A stretch of 64,000 nt of DNA, from assembly GCA_958299035.1 (NCBI GenBank), contig CATQJL010000223.1, forward strand, positions 68,865,006 through 68,929,005, in the 5' to 3' direction. The translations under genes and the position numbers were made by a program. Shown here in pieces: positions 22,308-33,339 of this stretch (position 1 is its first letter; every line of letters begins with the position of its first letter). Origin of the DNA: Cylicocyclus nassatus (taxonomy: Eukaryota > Nematoda > Chromadorea > Rhabditida > Strongylidae). The notes below the pieces were generated by a model, which saw only the letters and a list, made by a program, of their open reading frames with translations, searched no databases and was not told the origin of the DNA.

Positions 22308-22699
22308 TAAGAAGTGGCTCCTGACATATAGGTTGCCGTCATAAGTCTAGTGGCTCAGGTCTTTGCGTCTGCCTCAACCCTTGTGCTGCATTGGTGTCTT
22401 CAGGCGCAATTCATGACAGTCTTCATCACGCATCATTGCTGACCTGAAATTCAAACTTCCAGGCCAAAGCGTGGCCAAAGGAAAATTTTTGTTTGGAAAC
22501 CCTCATTTTAGAAGGCATTCAACTCCTTCGTACTCGTAGTCGCTTTATCCCAGTTGAGTATCGGACTACTGTACTACATTTATATGTCACATGTCATCAA
22601 ACAAGGCTTCAACTTTGTATCCAATACGGCATTGCCCGCATCAAACTGGGTGACCACAAAATTTGAGACGAAGAGAACAGCTTCTTGGTGCGTGAATAA

Positions 22700-23122
22700 A
22701 GGCAGCGTCCCACCAAATTGAGAGTGCCGGGCTTTGTAGTGGTGTTATAGTGGACCCCCTACTTGAGCGATGGCTGAAGTCAGGAGCGGAAAAGGGGTCC
22801 TAAATCTAAAATTTGCCTAGAAAGTGGCCCGAATACTACGGCAGGGCCCAGACGCCGCCCACACAGCAATTGCGAAATGCAAAGCCAGAGTAGTATAGCA
22901 CATACAGTCACGAGTGCAGGGTCCCGCAACGTATTCGACTATGAGGTCTCTACCTGCATGCATCTCGTACTCGCCCGGGCCCAATCCGGGCCACTTGGGG
23001 GCGATTTGTAGACTTCGTAGACCCCCTTTCGTGCTGCAAACTTCTGTCATCGCTTAGTTAGGGAGTCTACTGCTACATTACAACCAGAACCAGGTACCCT
23101 CCAGTCTGATGGGGCGCTGCCT
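22700..23122. mobile_element. AGGCAGCG element with TTAA-like flanks, 423 bp
   Basis: Left end AGGCAGCGTCCCACCA and right end (complement) AGGCAGCGCCCCATCAGA resemble the TTAA element termini at 5016 and 58966. The flanks are ATAA (22696-22699) and TTAA (23123-23126), one mismatch. The right two-thirds match the repeat at 505-815, including 11 bases beyond the terminus (AAGACGTCCAAAATGTCAGA), so the copies share flanking sequence. Confidence 0.65.
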
Positions 23123-23227
23123 TTAAGACGTCCAAAATGTCAGACTACATGTCATTTATTATCTGTGTATCTCTTTCCATTGTAGTAATGCATTTCCTCA
23201 AATCCTCAACTATTCCATTACCCCTCA

Positions 23228-23330
23228 CCTCACTAGATCAAAAAAATTCATTAATCGGCGTAGCATACCAACATTCGTAATCCAATTAATAAATGGATGC
23301 AGATCATTGAAATTTTTTGATCTGGTGAGG
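23228..23330. repeat. Short hairpin repeat, 103 bp
   Basis: CCTCACTAGATCAAAAAAAT at the left pairs with ATTTTTTGATCTGGTGAGG at the right around a spacer of about 45 bp. TCA occurs directly outside both ends. It is probably a very small palindromic MITE or hairpin. Confidence 0.6.
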
Positions 23331-23885
23331 TCAGCAGACAATCGCTCTGAAAGAATGATGAAATTTGAAAAAGGGACTTGGTTTGGATTCTTGTTTGTTT
23401 TCAGTAGAATGAAATATGACATAGAGGAGAAAGTAAGTGAACGTGGTAGTTACAAACTTGCATTCATCAAAAAGACAGAAATCTTTTTATTGGTAATCCC
23501 TTTTCACATTTGAAGCTAAAAAAACGTACTCTCATACCATTTGAGCTCCCTTACAAGACATCCAAAAATGGCTAGTCTAGATATGTGGGTTTGATAACGG
23601 CTGTCCTAATTGTAATCACCAAATTCGCTTAAATTCATCCCCTGCTTTAACCAAGTTTCGATACTTTTACACTCACTCGAAGTACTGGGAGATTAAATAA
23701 CTTTATCTTAGCATCATGGTATTTGCTGTAGCAAATGCCCGAAATGCTACTTTGCAAGATTGTTGCACAAAAGATTGTTGATATCCATTCTTCGAAACAT
23801 ATGAATTCCCGAAAGCGTGTCAAGCGTGTTGCGCTTTTAGGGTAGTGCTATACATGTGTGTCGAGAGATTAGAAGGGTGAACAGG
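23331..23885. other. No recognisable gene
   Basis: No motif or repeat partner seen. The open frame 23307-23513 begins inside the hairpin repeat and is unsupported. Confidence 0.4.
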
Positions 23886-23889
23886 GATT

Positions 23890-24200
23890 GCAGGGATGTC
23901 GCAGAGATCGGCCGTGGTGACCTATGAGAGGGCGCCGAGCGACCGTTTAGGCGCTATTGCAAGGAATAGAGCGGCGCTGAGCGATCGGAGAAATTCTTTT
24001 AGTTTTGGATAGTTCTATTGTTTTTACCTCACCTGTCCTCCATCTTTCAATTCTACTTTTTTGTTGATGTTCCTTCTTTTGTTGAAAGAAAGTGTTCCGT
24101 GATTTTGTGTATTGGTTTCGTGGCAAAAGGCTGAAGAGCCATTCTATCTATTGTACCGAGCCCGAAAGGGATTACATATGGGGCGAACCCGTCGGTAGAT
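23890..24200 (+). mobile_element. LTR end, primer site and leader of a decayed LTR retrotransposon (copy A)
   Basis: The stretch matches the reverse complement of 34190-34490: GAGATCGG, TAGTTCTATTGTTT, TACCTCACCT.TCC, AAGTGT, TGTATTGGTT.CGTGGCAAAA, CCATTCTATCT and CCGAGCCCGAAAGGGA. The partner copy carries an AATAAA-containing word here. TTGGTT.CGTGGC resembles a tRNA-primer binding site, which begins TGG, after an LTR. A gag-like coding remnant follows immediately. LTR boundaries are not defined. Confidence 0.6.
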
Positions 24201-24211
24201 AGAAAGTAGCG

Positions 24212-24547
24212 TTGTCGTGTTTCACAGTGGAAACTGTTGTGGAGAAAAAAATCAAGTTGATTGATATTAGCGCCGAAATGGCGGAAGCTGATGCCGCCAA
24301 AGACAGTGTGAAGAAGGGAGCAAAAGCTGGAGCAACCCAGGGTACAAAGGCTAGCCTTGAGGACATAAGAGAAAAGGCAAGAGATATGATAAAAGGGTAG
24401 ATGAGATAATGAGGAAGATTCAAACAGGGCCTGAGGAGGCAGGGAGAGAAATTGAAGAGGCAAAAATAGCGGAAAAGAACAGAGATCAAGTTGATAAAGT
24501 TATAGGGGGTAAGAGAAAATGGAAGCAGATAGGAGACTTCATAAAAC
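24212..24547 (+). pseudogene. Gag N-terminal region remnant, frameshifted
   Basis: A 62-codon frame (24212-24400) gives a Lys/Glu/Ala-rich helical peptide (ISAEMAEADAAKDSVKKGAK.., SLEDIREKARDMIKG). The sequence continues in another frame as RVDEIMRKIQTGPEEAGREI, EEAKIAEKNRDQVDKVIGG and KRKWKQIGDFIKQF before a stop. The switch near 24390 implies a frameshift. The charged coiled-coil character and its place between leader and gag core suggest the N-terminal region of Gag. That identity rests on context, as no family motif is visible here. Confidence 0.5.
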
Positions 24548-24862
24548 AATTTTAGTTTTTTTGCTGAAGAGGGGTGACGGAATAGTTAAGGATTTAAGGG
24601 TTACATTACCACAATGGAAAGAGATACACAGATAATAAATAACATGTGTGAGTTATTTAATATAATGTGTTCCAGGTGATGAAGATGTAGGCAGAAGGGC
24701 ACAGGAGCGCACTCAACAAGTAAAGACGCGGTGGAGAACATGGATGTAGACCCAGGTCGTAGACCACAGCCAGTGTATTATAGTGAAAGCTTACAGAACA
24801 AGCCATAGCCAAATGACACTGAGTGGGAACCCTCAAGGTCGCGTTGGAAGCAGCATTTGCGG

Positions 24863-25290
24863 GACCTATCGGAGACAGGTCAGTCTCAAAGCTTGATAGC
24901 TCTCATGCAAGCGAACGAAAGCGCCGGCCCTGGCGTATACAAGGCCGGCAATCGTGAAAGTCTAAATTTTTGGGAAGACCCAAAAGAAAAATACCAAGGA
25001 GTGATTAGGAATTCGGATGTTGATTGAATGGGATGATCACGACGACCACTTAAATAAAGGGCAAAAAGCTCTAGTACAGGGAGTTTGAAAGCGTGACTGA
25101 AGCGTTGAGGAACCCATTAGATAATGAATCAACAGCAGGAAGAGAGAGCACTCGCAGAGCTAAGACAGTTGAAACGTAAAGAGAACCAAAGTGTGGCGGA
25201 GTTTTGTGATGTACTCGAGAGGCGGGGAGACAAGCTAATCTTACCGCTATGGGACGGGATAGTTCGCTCGAGTATGCGCAGCCTTGATGG
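24863..25290 (+). pseudogene. gag: Retrotransposon gag core remnant, multiply frameshifted
   Basis: One frame (24863-25027) reads SQSLIALMQANESAG, then NRESLNFWEDPKEKY. After a stop come LNKGQKALVQG (about 25054), then in another phase EFESVTEALRNPLDNE, then from 25124 ALAELRQLKRKENQSVAEFC, DVLERRGDKL. The pattern L..LK.KENQSV.EFC..LER is typical of nematode LTR-retrotransposon Gag proteins, where this helical capsid region precedes the zinc knuckle. At least three frame breaks or stops show it is dead. No zinc knuckle, protease or polymerase follows, because a retroposon begins at about 25324. Ty3 versus BEL assignment is not possible from this piece. Confidence 0.7.
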
Positions 25291-25323
25291 ACAACTTAGA
25301 GATGGCCGTTACATACGCATAAT

Positions 25324-26046
25324 CTATATATATATATAATATATAATATATATATAACTCAATGTCTGTGAGGATGTTCGTTTAGTTGTTCGTTCGTTAT
25401 AGAAACGCCAGCCACTGAACCGATTGAGCTGAAACTTCGCACAGATATGTTTTTGACCCCGGCGGTTGTTTATGGCTACTTTTTGAGGCAATTCGCAGGG
25501 TCCTTCCATTGATTTATTGATTTGTTTACTTAAATCTGGGAAATTGAAAGTTAGACGTGCTGCAACCAATCATTTTCCAATAGACATGTAAGTAGGGGTA
25601 GTAAAGTTCATTCTGATCTCGAGGTTGACAGGATGCAGCGGGTTTGTCTCAAAGCGTTTTTTGCGCATTGAAGAAGTTAAAGTGTAAGTATGATCAGCTT
25701 CCAGATTCGTGTGGAGGTGGGCTGCGGACTTTACTGGCTTCAAGGAAAGCTCAACGAGAAAGTACGAAATACAGTGCTAAAACTTGGAGGTTTAACAAGC
25801 TTGTCCTGAAAATCAAGGAAGGGCAACCCTCCTCTACACGAATCTGGGAGCCGATGACATTTTGGTGGGTAGGGGAACGAACTCCGCCAGTTTGAGCCCG
25901 CCTTTGCTGGCAACTGGTCCTTTTGAAATATTTTGTGGTTGCAGGACCAGTAGTCCGCGGAGATGTTTCAAATTGGCGGATTTCGTTCCCCTACCCCATC
26001 TTGGTTGAACTAAAAATCTCGGGCGAGACCGGGTCATCAGCTAGTG
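25324..26046 (-). mobile_element. ACTAG retroposon, minus orientation, (TA)n tail
   Basis: On the minus strand it starts ACTAGCTGATGACCCGGTCT followed by CGCCCGAG. It ends in AACAACTAAACGAACATCC..CAGACATTGAG and a (TA)n tract (25324-25358). The phrases CACTGAACCGATTGAGCTGA and TTGTTTATGGCTACTTTTTG are typical of abundant SINE/non-LTR tail-type repeats in invertebrates. Two inverted pairs sit inside (CCAGATTCGTGTGGAGG with its complement near 25840, and TAGGGGAACGAA with 25985). The 5' motif is shared with 27767. Exact class unknown. Confidence 0.6.
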
Positions 26047-26478
26047 TAACATAAGTCTTGTTACACCTTAACTTCTTACTGCAATAAGACGTACACTCTT
26101 ATTTTTAGTGGGAATCCTGGGCACTATTCGATAGAGCAAAGTAAGCTCTACAAGATGGTATGTTGAAGTTCGCACCATCTTCGACTCACCGTATATTCGT
26201 ATTTAGAAACTGAGTCCTACTGAATGTAGGGGAAAATTCATATCTTCGTTCAAATCTTACGCTTCTCCAATTTGCTCACACAAATTGCACACCACATCGG
26301 ACACTTATAAGTGCCGCTACAGAGTCTTTTCCTCATCTAGAAATTAAGAAAACCAAAATCTTTATGATTATGCAAAAACGAGGCTATGCTGTTTCCACCC
26401 ATACCCAGAATCCCTATCAATAATAAGAAGTATACGTCTTATTGCTGCAGAAAGTTGAAATGTAACAAGCGTGTTACA
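26045..26478. mobile_element. TGTAACA palindromic MITE, 434 bp
   Basis: The termini TGTAACATAAGTCTTGTTAC and (complement) TGTAACACGCTTGTTACA continue inward through AACTTCTTACTGCAATAAGACGTA.AC and GGGA.TC.TGGG on both sides. The interior repeats GATAGAGCAAAGTAAGCTCT and AAAATTCATATCTTCGTTC, also found in the 7899 MITE. It abuts the start of the ACTAG retroposon at 26046. The target duplication is unclear. Confidence 0.75.
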
Positions 26479-26489
26479 ATCTAATATCT

Positions 26490-27430
26490 ATTGTACTGGA
26501 CCTAAAAGGGATCCCGAGAGACTTTGCTGACGTAGTGGTTTGCGAACCTAGCGGAGCACTTGTAAGTGCCGATCTTATCTATGGGTTCGTTGATGAATAC
26601 GCATTGGTCACCTTACAGCAATACGAGATGTTGTTGGCTAGCGGCGCAGTACATGTTGAGTGGTATCGGAAAACAAGCTGCAGAAAATACCCATGGTACA
26701 TGCCACATCCGTCCATCCAACTTTTATGAATCATTCAGTCATTGGTCACGTGTTCCTGACAGCAACCATTGTTTGCAGGGAGGGAAAAAAATCACAAAAT
26801 AACATCCGAACTACCAACCAAATTCAAATACTGCCTCCATGCTACTTCATACGAATATGAACAGGAAAGCCTTGTGGTTTCCGTTCCTAAGAGTGTTCAA
26901 TGCAGTTAGCAATGCTTAGTGTAAGCTCAACTAAAGATGTTATTCTAGTGAACGTCCAACAGCACAACATCAAGCGAGAGTTGATCAGTAAAAGGCTATA
27001 CAACAAATTGCGCTGCACCCTACGAAAAAATGTATAGAAGGGAAAACAGTGTCTGCTTCAAGTGCGGTATGGTCTCTACTAAATGAAGTGTCAAACGTAT
27101 AAGGCTTTCAACATAAGTGAGATCCCATTAGTTTTAGTGCGTGTTAATGAGTATCCAATAGCAAAAGACGGCATAACCGCCTGAGTCCATTAAGGAAACA
27201 TTGGATAGAAGATAACAATAAAGACAGCCTCAGTATTGGATGTAGATTTCTAGTGTTTACATAAAATGTGCAGGTGTCTTATTGTTGATTGGGAATAAAT
27301 GGAATAATTTTTGAAATTCTCAAATATCCAAACTAGCCTCGTAAAAGTTTTTGGAGGTGTAGAGGCCGCCACGCTTCCTTTCACCAAAATGTTTAGGTCA
27401 CGGGACTAAAAATTTAGTAAGCACTCAAAG
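26490..27430 (+). repeat. LTR-retrotransposon-related segment, copy C
   Basis: Inverse-orientation partner of 33340-34230 over about 0.9 kb. Shared words include GGGTT.GTTGATGAATA, AAATACTGCCTCCATGCTAC, AGCGAGAGTTGATCAGTAAA and GACGGCATAACCGCCTGAGT. The left edge (TTGTAC..GACC.AAAAGGGATC) resembles the retrotransposon leader. Open frames in the two copies align imperfectly (ending ..NQIQILPPCYFIRI in both), but no known domain is seen. Possibly a deletion derivative lacking gag-pol. Confidence 0.7.
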
Positions 27431-27766
27431 TATTTTCCCGTCTAACTGAAATTCTGGGGCGGTATTTATTAATATCCCATTCTCTGTTCGGGCCATTATC
27501 AATGAGTGACCGGATCGGCGAGAGCGCCGTCCCATTGATTTGTAAAAGTTTAGGGTGCGTGGCCCAAACGAGCAGCAGAACCTAACCTGTTGAGATCGGG
27601 CACCATCGGGCAGCTGTCATGCCTGACATGGCCAAACTTGCCAGATCGGACCGTATCTTCCAACAGAGAGTTGCCCGATTACCAGCTTGGCTTCATATAT
27701 CGCGGGCGGCAGTGCCCGCGCCACACGGGCTGTAACCTGTACAGGAACCCCTTTCCATATAAGAGA
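27431..27766. other. Unassigned sequence with repeated ATCGGGCA words
   Basis: 27596-27700 holds ATCGGGCA twice and inverse TGCCCGAT once, giving weak hairpins, and 27705-27725 has GCGGGC..GCCCGC. An open frame (27590-27919) crosses into the next element and is not supported. Confidence 0.35.
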
Positions 27767-28075
27767 CTAGTTGACTTACCCGGCTCCGCCCGGCCCTGTC
27801 ATTATTATATTCGTAATCGGCATGCTCGATTACCCCCCTGTGCCAACTCCCAGCCCCGTAGCTCAAATTTTGCAAAAAAAACGATGAAATCGATATCGAT
27901 GACGAAAAGTGGCCTATGACACCCGCCGGGGCCCGATGTGTATGTGTGTTAAGTTTGGTCCGGATCGGTTCAGAAATGGAATTTTCTATTCGGAACATAC
28001 GTACAGACATACAGACAGACAGACAGACATACAGACAGACATTCAGCTTCATATATAAGATTGACAAATATTGCA
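27767..28075 (+). mobile_element. ACTAG retroposon, plus orientation, CAGA-rich tail
   Basis: It starts ACTAGTTGACTTACCCGGCT, then CCGCCCGG, the same 5' wording as the minus-strand element ending at 26046. The 3' part has TAAGTTTGGTCCGGATCGGT and TCAGAAATGGA, then an (ACAGACAT/ACAGACAG) microsatellite and CATTCAGCTTCATATATAAG. This layout matches 3' ends of short retroposons with simple-repeat tails. No coding capacity. Confidence 0.65.
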
Positions 28076-30860
28076 GCTGGGGTACGGTTCAGGGATCAAC
28101 ATTTTTCGCGAGACGGCGCCGCGAGCGACGTTAAGCAGTGCAAGACTCAGCTCCCATAAGTATTCCTGTTACAGTGCTACCTATGGCATCGACTCTGTAT
28201 CCGCCACCCCCATCTCCTCACCGCCGCCCTGCTATAGCGCCATGCCACTTTAGCACCGAAGAGTTTTTAGAAGGCACAAAATTTGGGCGCGGAGAGCGGC
28301 ACTGCGAGCAGTGTGACTCCTGGCTCGTAGCCGATTCTGGGACCGCCACTGCTTTGCAAGTGTATCGTAAAATTCATTTTAGCAACGCTTTTTCAAAATT
28401 TGATAGCTCCAGGAACTTGAAAAGTTGGATGATCAGATGAACTTCCGTGTATTTTCTACTATACAAGCTGTTAGAATTATTCAAGATCACTTTGAATCGG
28501 CAAATACTTCAAAAGGGTGCTGTATGTTGATAGTTTATGGCGTAACGAAATCCGAGAGGGATCCGTTTTGCCGATCCACTTTAAATGGAAAATGATACGA
28601 ACATTTCTGTGGAGTTGACTTAGAGTTTTTTGCATGTGCGTAATGTGGCAAGCGCTTTAAGATATCATTAAAAAATTAGAAAGAATGCGACCAAACGTAT
28701 TTTGCAACTCAGTCAATTGAAGGCCATATAGTGTAGCTTCCTAATTTTTCAGAGATAGCAAACACATAGGATCACTTCTATTCATCTTCCAAGTTCGAAG
28801 TAACCTCTCAGCAAATTGTGGGACTTACAACTCATCTTTTGCGTCATGACACAATAACTGAACATATCAACTTGATATCATTCTTAAAAGCACCCAAACT
28901 CTCTATTCATGTTTTTGTTCCCTGAGCCTTATCATGTCCTTGTTTCTGAAATTGAAGGCGATTCGCGAAAACTCCACAATCCCCGTTTGGGAGCACCCTC
29001 GAGGTTGTCGGGACAAACGGTGATGTTGAGCAGGCTGGCACGATGGGCGGGCTTTACTGGAGGAGAGCGATGCCGATTTGAAGGTACTCGTGCCTTTTTC
29101 TTATCCCAGAGAGGTATTCTCGATTCCGAAGCGACATTTGGAGCCGCGACTTCATCGTTGGCTTGATAGGAAGGCCCTACTATCGCACGATATCAAAAGC
29201 TCAAGATCTCTCGTTCAAAATATACGATGCCTTTGACTTATTGCCATTATCATCAGCCTCTCGCAAGGGAAGCATGCTCAGTAAAAGTGGCCTTTTCAGA
29301 TAAAATCTGTGTAAAGTTGAAGAGCCTTAGAAGCTAATACTATGTTTTTTCAACCGTGCACCTACTTATGAACGTTTTGTGTCGATAAAAAAAATGAATA
29401 CATAACTACAAATATTTTTTTCAGAAAAAGCTCAAATGCGTCAGTGTCTGGTGATGCGCTTCATGTAATGCGTACGTTTTAAACTAGTAAACCTAAACTT
29501 GCCACTGCTTTATTTGAGCTCTGGAGAGACCTTACGACTGATTTTATTAGATTATGCGTTCACTTTTCGATTCAGAAAACGCTCATTACTCGGTGTCCAG
29601 AGGACGCGTAACAAGGACAGATTTGAAAAGGTATAAATTTCAACCAAAAAGTGATCAAAAACGTATTTCTCTAACGGTGATGAGTGGGATAGCATGGAAA
29701 GAAAGGGACACCTAAAGATAGAACGAAACGGACTTTTTTAGACATCATAATAAAATGTGCTTTGTCAATATTATTGAAAGAACAAAATCTGGAAAATTTG
29801 CAAAAATTTCCTCCAGTATTGAGCAACTTTCAAATATGTTCAGCAAAGATCTAACGCCTTAATAAAGCTTACGTTTCATACCAAAGAACCTGAAACCGTT
29901 AAACCAACCAAAACTAATTTGCCTTCTAAATTACTGTTTAGCAAAAAAAACTTTCCGAAACCTTTCCTTACTTCTTTGCACACGGCGTATCAGCAAAGCA
30001 ATGGCAGCATCGCTCTTTTTTTCAAATACTATGAACTCATCATTTCTAGGTTATCATATTGCAGGTGTCGTCTGTAACTAGGCGTTAAAACTACATAAGG
30101 GGTGTAGTACACAGATAAATCAAATTTCTTACACAAATCAAACTTAAGATTGTTATTGAAACATTTCCATACATTCTAATGCACGCAACTTGCACGTACA
30201 TCACATCTACTATTATATTTTTGGTCAATTTTTCGAACCTTCGCACATAAGTAACAATCCCCCCTTTCTTCCTTTTCAGCTAAAGACGACTTCCAGCCTG
30301 TAAAGAGCTACCCCATTTGGACCTCTTGTTTTAGAAGACAGTTTATCGTTTCTTTCAATACAGTTCTTGAAATCATTTCTGCTCTGATTTCACGCAGATA
30401 GAAGAGTATGTTAGTTTCATGTTAGTACTTTCTTCTACGGAAAAAGATAATCAAAATGCTGCTTTTGAAAAAGCTAACCGCTTCGGCAATTTACAAGCAG
30501 CAAAAATCAGTTACCTGTTTCTCCGTGTTTTCTTGGTACACGCCTACCGCGGCTGTTAAGTAGCTGGAAGTAAGCAAACAGTTTATTCAGTCTTAGGACA
30601 AAAAGTGGTGATTGAGTCCCTTCAAACTTTTCTTTTCTCATCCTTAGATTCTTTTCTCTTTTCTCTTGGTTTTCTTTTTCCGCTACCCCCGTAACTAGTC
30701 ACACATTTCTGCGCACACCTTTGTATACAATAGAAAAAACTCGAAGAAAAATCACCAACTACGATGAGAGCAAGTACTGAGTTCTCCTCATGTCTAAAAC
30801 AGGGAGTCCAAGGATGCTACAAAAAGATCTTTCTTGACTCATTCATCTCTGAAAAACATC
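28076..30860. other. No recognisable gene, 2.8 kb
   Basis: Open frames of 60-100 aa at 28071-28440 and 28909-29166 have no known motif. No palindrome or repeat partner was found. This is one of the few stretches free of obvious transposons and could be unique host sequence (intergenic or intron). Confidence 0.4.
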
Positions 30861-30862
30861 TA

Positions 30863-31338
30863 TTAGCGTGTCCCATAACTTTTTACCGTTTTTGCTACGA
30901 CCGTCGTCTTTTTTCAACTTTCTTTCAATCGAAGTGGATCAAGTAATCATTTGATAGGTCTATCAAGGGTCCACACACGTATTCCACATAAAGTGAGCTG
31001 AAATTAATAGCAGTCAGAAACGAACTTCCCTGTGAAAAATCATATCTCGGTTCCTACAAATCCTAAAAACTCCTTATTTATTCTAGCATATGCTTGACAC
31101 ATCGAACATTTAACTGTACATTTTTCGTATTCTTTCCATAGTAATAAATTAGGAAAAAATGAATGGAGCAAAATGACAAACTCTGCCCCTAGACGTCCTG
31201 AGCTTCTCCCACGCAGGTGATCATATAGTCCTTGTATACAGAAACTCGCTCATGTATCTGTACCGTTTGAAGGTGTCCAGTTCTCGAGAAATATTGACGT
31301 TGAGAGTAAAAACGGTAAGAAATTATGGGACACCCTAA
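30863..31338. mobile_element. GTGTCCC palindromic MITE, 476 bp
   Basis: The termini TTAGCGTGTCCCATAACTTT and (complement) TTAGGGTGTCCCATAATTTC continue into TTACCGTTTTT. TA lies on both sides (30861-30862, 31339-31340). Arms contain TTTGATAGGTC / CATATAGTCCTTG-type diverged pairs. It fits the Tc1/mariner TA class, a third subfamily beside CAGGGTGTCC and TTAGGTTG. Confidence 0.82.
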
Positions 31339-31561
31339 TAGCGCGAATCAAGCCAATCACATTAGGTAAATTACCACAAAAAATCGCGTCACTATATGTT
31401 TAAGAGTCGTTTTTGAGAGGAAGATGTGCTGAGTTTTTATACCATTGTCGTTTTCTACAAATGGCAGACGTTATCTAGCACCCTGCTTGAAAGTGTCTAC
31501 GCACCGTTTTCATAAATTTATAGCTCTTTGCTAAACAGCTGTGCACGCTTCAAATATCCTA

Positions 31562-32050
31562 TTTTCCGGAGTATAAGGCTCACTTATGTATAAGGCGCAC
31601 CTGCCGCGCGAACGTTAATGCGAAAATTGCGCCCTAGGTTCGGGCTTGAGTTGAGCTGTACTTTAACAGTATGCTTATCTCTACTTTACCTGGAGATTGC
31701 TAAATAGGCAAAGTCAAAATGTCGAGGCTTTCGGTTACCGAAAAGATTTAGCAAAAACCTAACTATAAGTAGACACAAACGAAGTCAGTGACGAATATTG
31801 GATGACTTTCAAATGATAACAATACGGGTGTTTAGTGTAAAATTTTTGTTTTGCGGAATATGATGAATTAACGGTAGAGCAAACTGATTTTTTAAACAAT
31901 TCATGTTCTCAAAAGATTTGATAGAGAACGAATGCGCAAAACTGTTACGAAATGTTAGCACCGCTGCCTTTGCGGCGACGCACATCGCCCGCGTCGTTTG
32001 CGAAACTGCTCACGCGCGTTGCACAAAAATGCGCCTTATACTCCGGAAAT
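31562..32050. mobile_element. TTTCCGGAGTATAAGG MITE, 489 bp
   Basis: The ends are TTTTCCGGAGTATAAGGC and (complement) ATTTCCGGAGTATAAGGC, with TA at both ends (31560-31561, 32051-32052). CGCGCG-rich subterminal bits (CTGCCGCGCGAACG, CACGCGCGTTGCAC) are inverse partners. Termini of this kind occur in Tc1/mariner-type MITEs of several animals. The open frame 31903-32142 overlaps the right arm and is not a gene. Confidence 0.85.
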
Positions 32051-32052
32051 TA

Positions 32053-32879
32053 GCGTATATCATTTTTATGCGAGACTGTGATGAAAAAGTGTGTAAATAC
32101 ACTCATACATTTTTACATACATTCATACATTCATTCATTTAAGCATCCAATCATACATCATTTGCGCATTTATCGCAGAGACATTTGAGGAAAAATATAT
32201 CACTCTAGAAATTCAATTTTTTCACTTCAGTCAAAAATTTGTACTTGCAATAAAATTGGAACCAGATGTTCTAACTTGCTCTTTCTGTCCAAGCAAAGTC
32301 TGCGTTGGTTAAGATCTTCGAGCTTCTACGAAGATGTTACAAATTCTAAATAACGTGCCGAAGAATCAAGATCTCTTTTTTAAGCGCTTGCTCAACAATC
32401 CTCACTCCAAAACCGTTCAATCGGCTCAAGGTTTGCACCATTTTATCGTTAAAGGAAGTTGTACTAATAAAATTACCGCTCCGGATTTTACTGCAAGTTC
32501 AGAAAGATGATTGTAAGAAAATCTAAGCCAAAGGATCTTACTATTGTAACTAAAGAAGAATTTTACTACTGTAAGATTTTTACTCCGCAATAACTATGGT
32601 CCGCGTTTTATTTACTGCAAGTTCAGAATGACGGATGTAAAATCTATATCAAAGAATCTTTTCTAGAGGTTTTATTTCAAGAACATAAAAAACATTCGGA
32701 CACTGCTGGAACGCGTGATCGTTTTCTTCACTTTTTATCTTCCATCTATGCAACTAATAAAGAAAAAACGCTCCTATGCTTCGGTGCTCATAATTTCTTT
32801 AAAAACCGAGTTGGAGGTCCGTAGGGTTTTTCCGCGCAAAAATTCAGTTTTCATATGATAATTTTTTTTCGATTTTAGC
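32053..32879. other. No recognisable gene
   Basis: A (CATT)n-like short microsatellite near 32103-32143. Repeated phrases CTTACTATTGTAACTAAAG and TTTTACTACTGTAAGATTTT / TTTACTGCAAGTTCAGAA occur twice (32485, 32615), indicating an old local duplication. Otherwise nothing. Confidence 0.4.
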
Positions 32880-33029
32880 TTCAATTTTACAGAGAATGCC
32901 ACTTAGACGGACCCTCGGTGGTCCTTTTGTCGAGCTTGATCTGCTCTATCAAATGATACCTCGAATGTACTAGGAGAGCATAACAGCTTGAATTAATCAA
33001 AGAAAGAGGTTACTTTTGGGGCAACTTAA
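32880..33029. mobile_element. Half of a mariner-type MITE (43894 family)
   Basis: CACTTAGACGGACCCTCGGT, GGTCCTTTTGTCGAGCTTGA, GCTCTATC.AATG and the end TTACTTTTGGGGCAACTTAA followed by TA match the right arm of 43894-44345. No left arm is present. Confidence 0.65.
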
Positions 33030-33339
33030 TATACCTAATATAAACGAGGCATTACGCTAGAGACAGTGCTTATAGAGAATCAGAGCCAAAAAAGTCCCCG
33101 AGCGTTGCCTACAGAGCATAACAGTTGCTAGCTCACATTGCCTATCTATCGATCGGTACAGTAAGGCCGACGAGGTATTCGAACTCAACTATTTTGCTGC
33201 ATAATTTTAGCTTACAGAATGCTGAATACAGGGTCACGTCACCCGTTATCGACAACTGCTGTTCAGTTTAGGAAACGAGCAAACTAGTGACGGTCCCAGA
33301 ATTCAGACGAAAAAAAACTTTTTGAGATACTTCATCCCG

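Larger units (their letters stand above)
21130..22395. repeat. Dispersed repeat split by two insertions
   Basis: The flanks 21130-21233 and 22311-22395 together reproduce, inverted, the uninterrupted sequence 16745-16960. The interruption begins and ends at TAA and comprises the elements 21237-22074 and 22078-22307. Confidence 0.82.

Noticed and set aside
24053..24549. Minus-strand frames of 125-136 codons
   Set aside because: They are antisense to the gag/leader remnant, and the phenylalanine/serine-rich, low-information product fits a shadow frame.
27999..28045. Possible CRISPR-like short repeats (CAGACAGA..)
   Set aside because: It is a simple microsatellite tail of a retroposon; there are no spacers.
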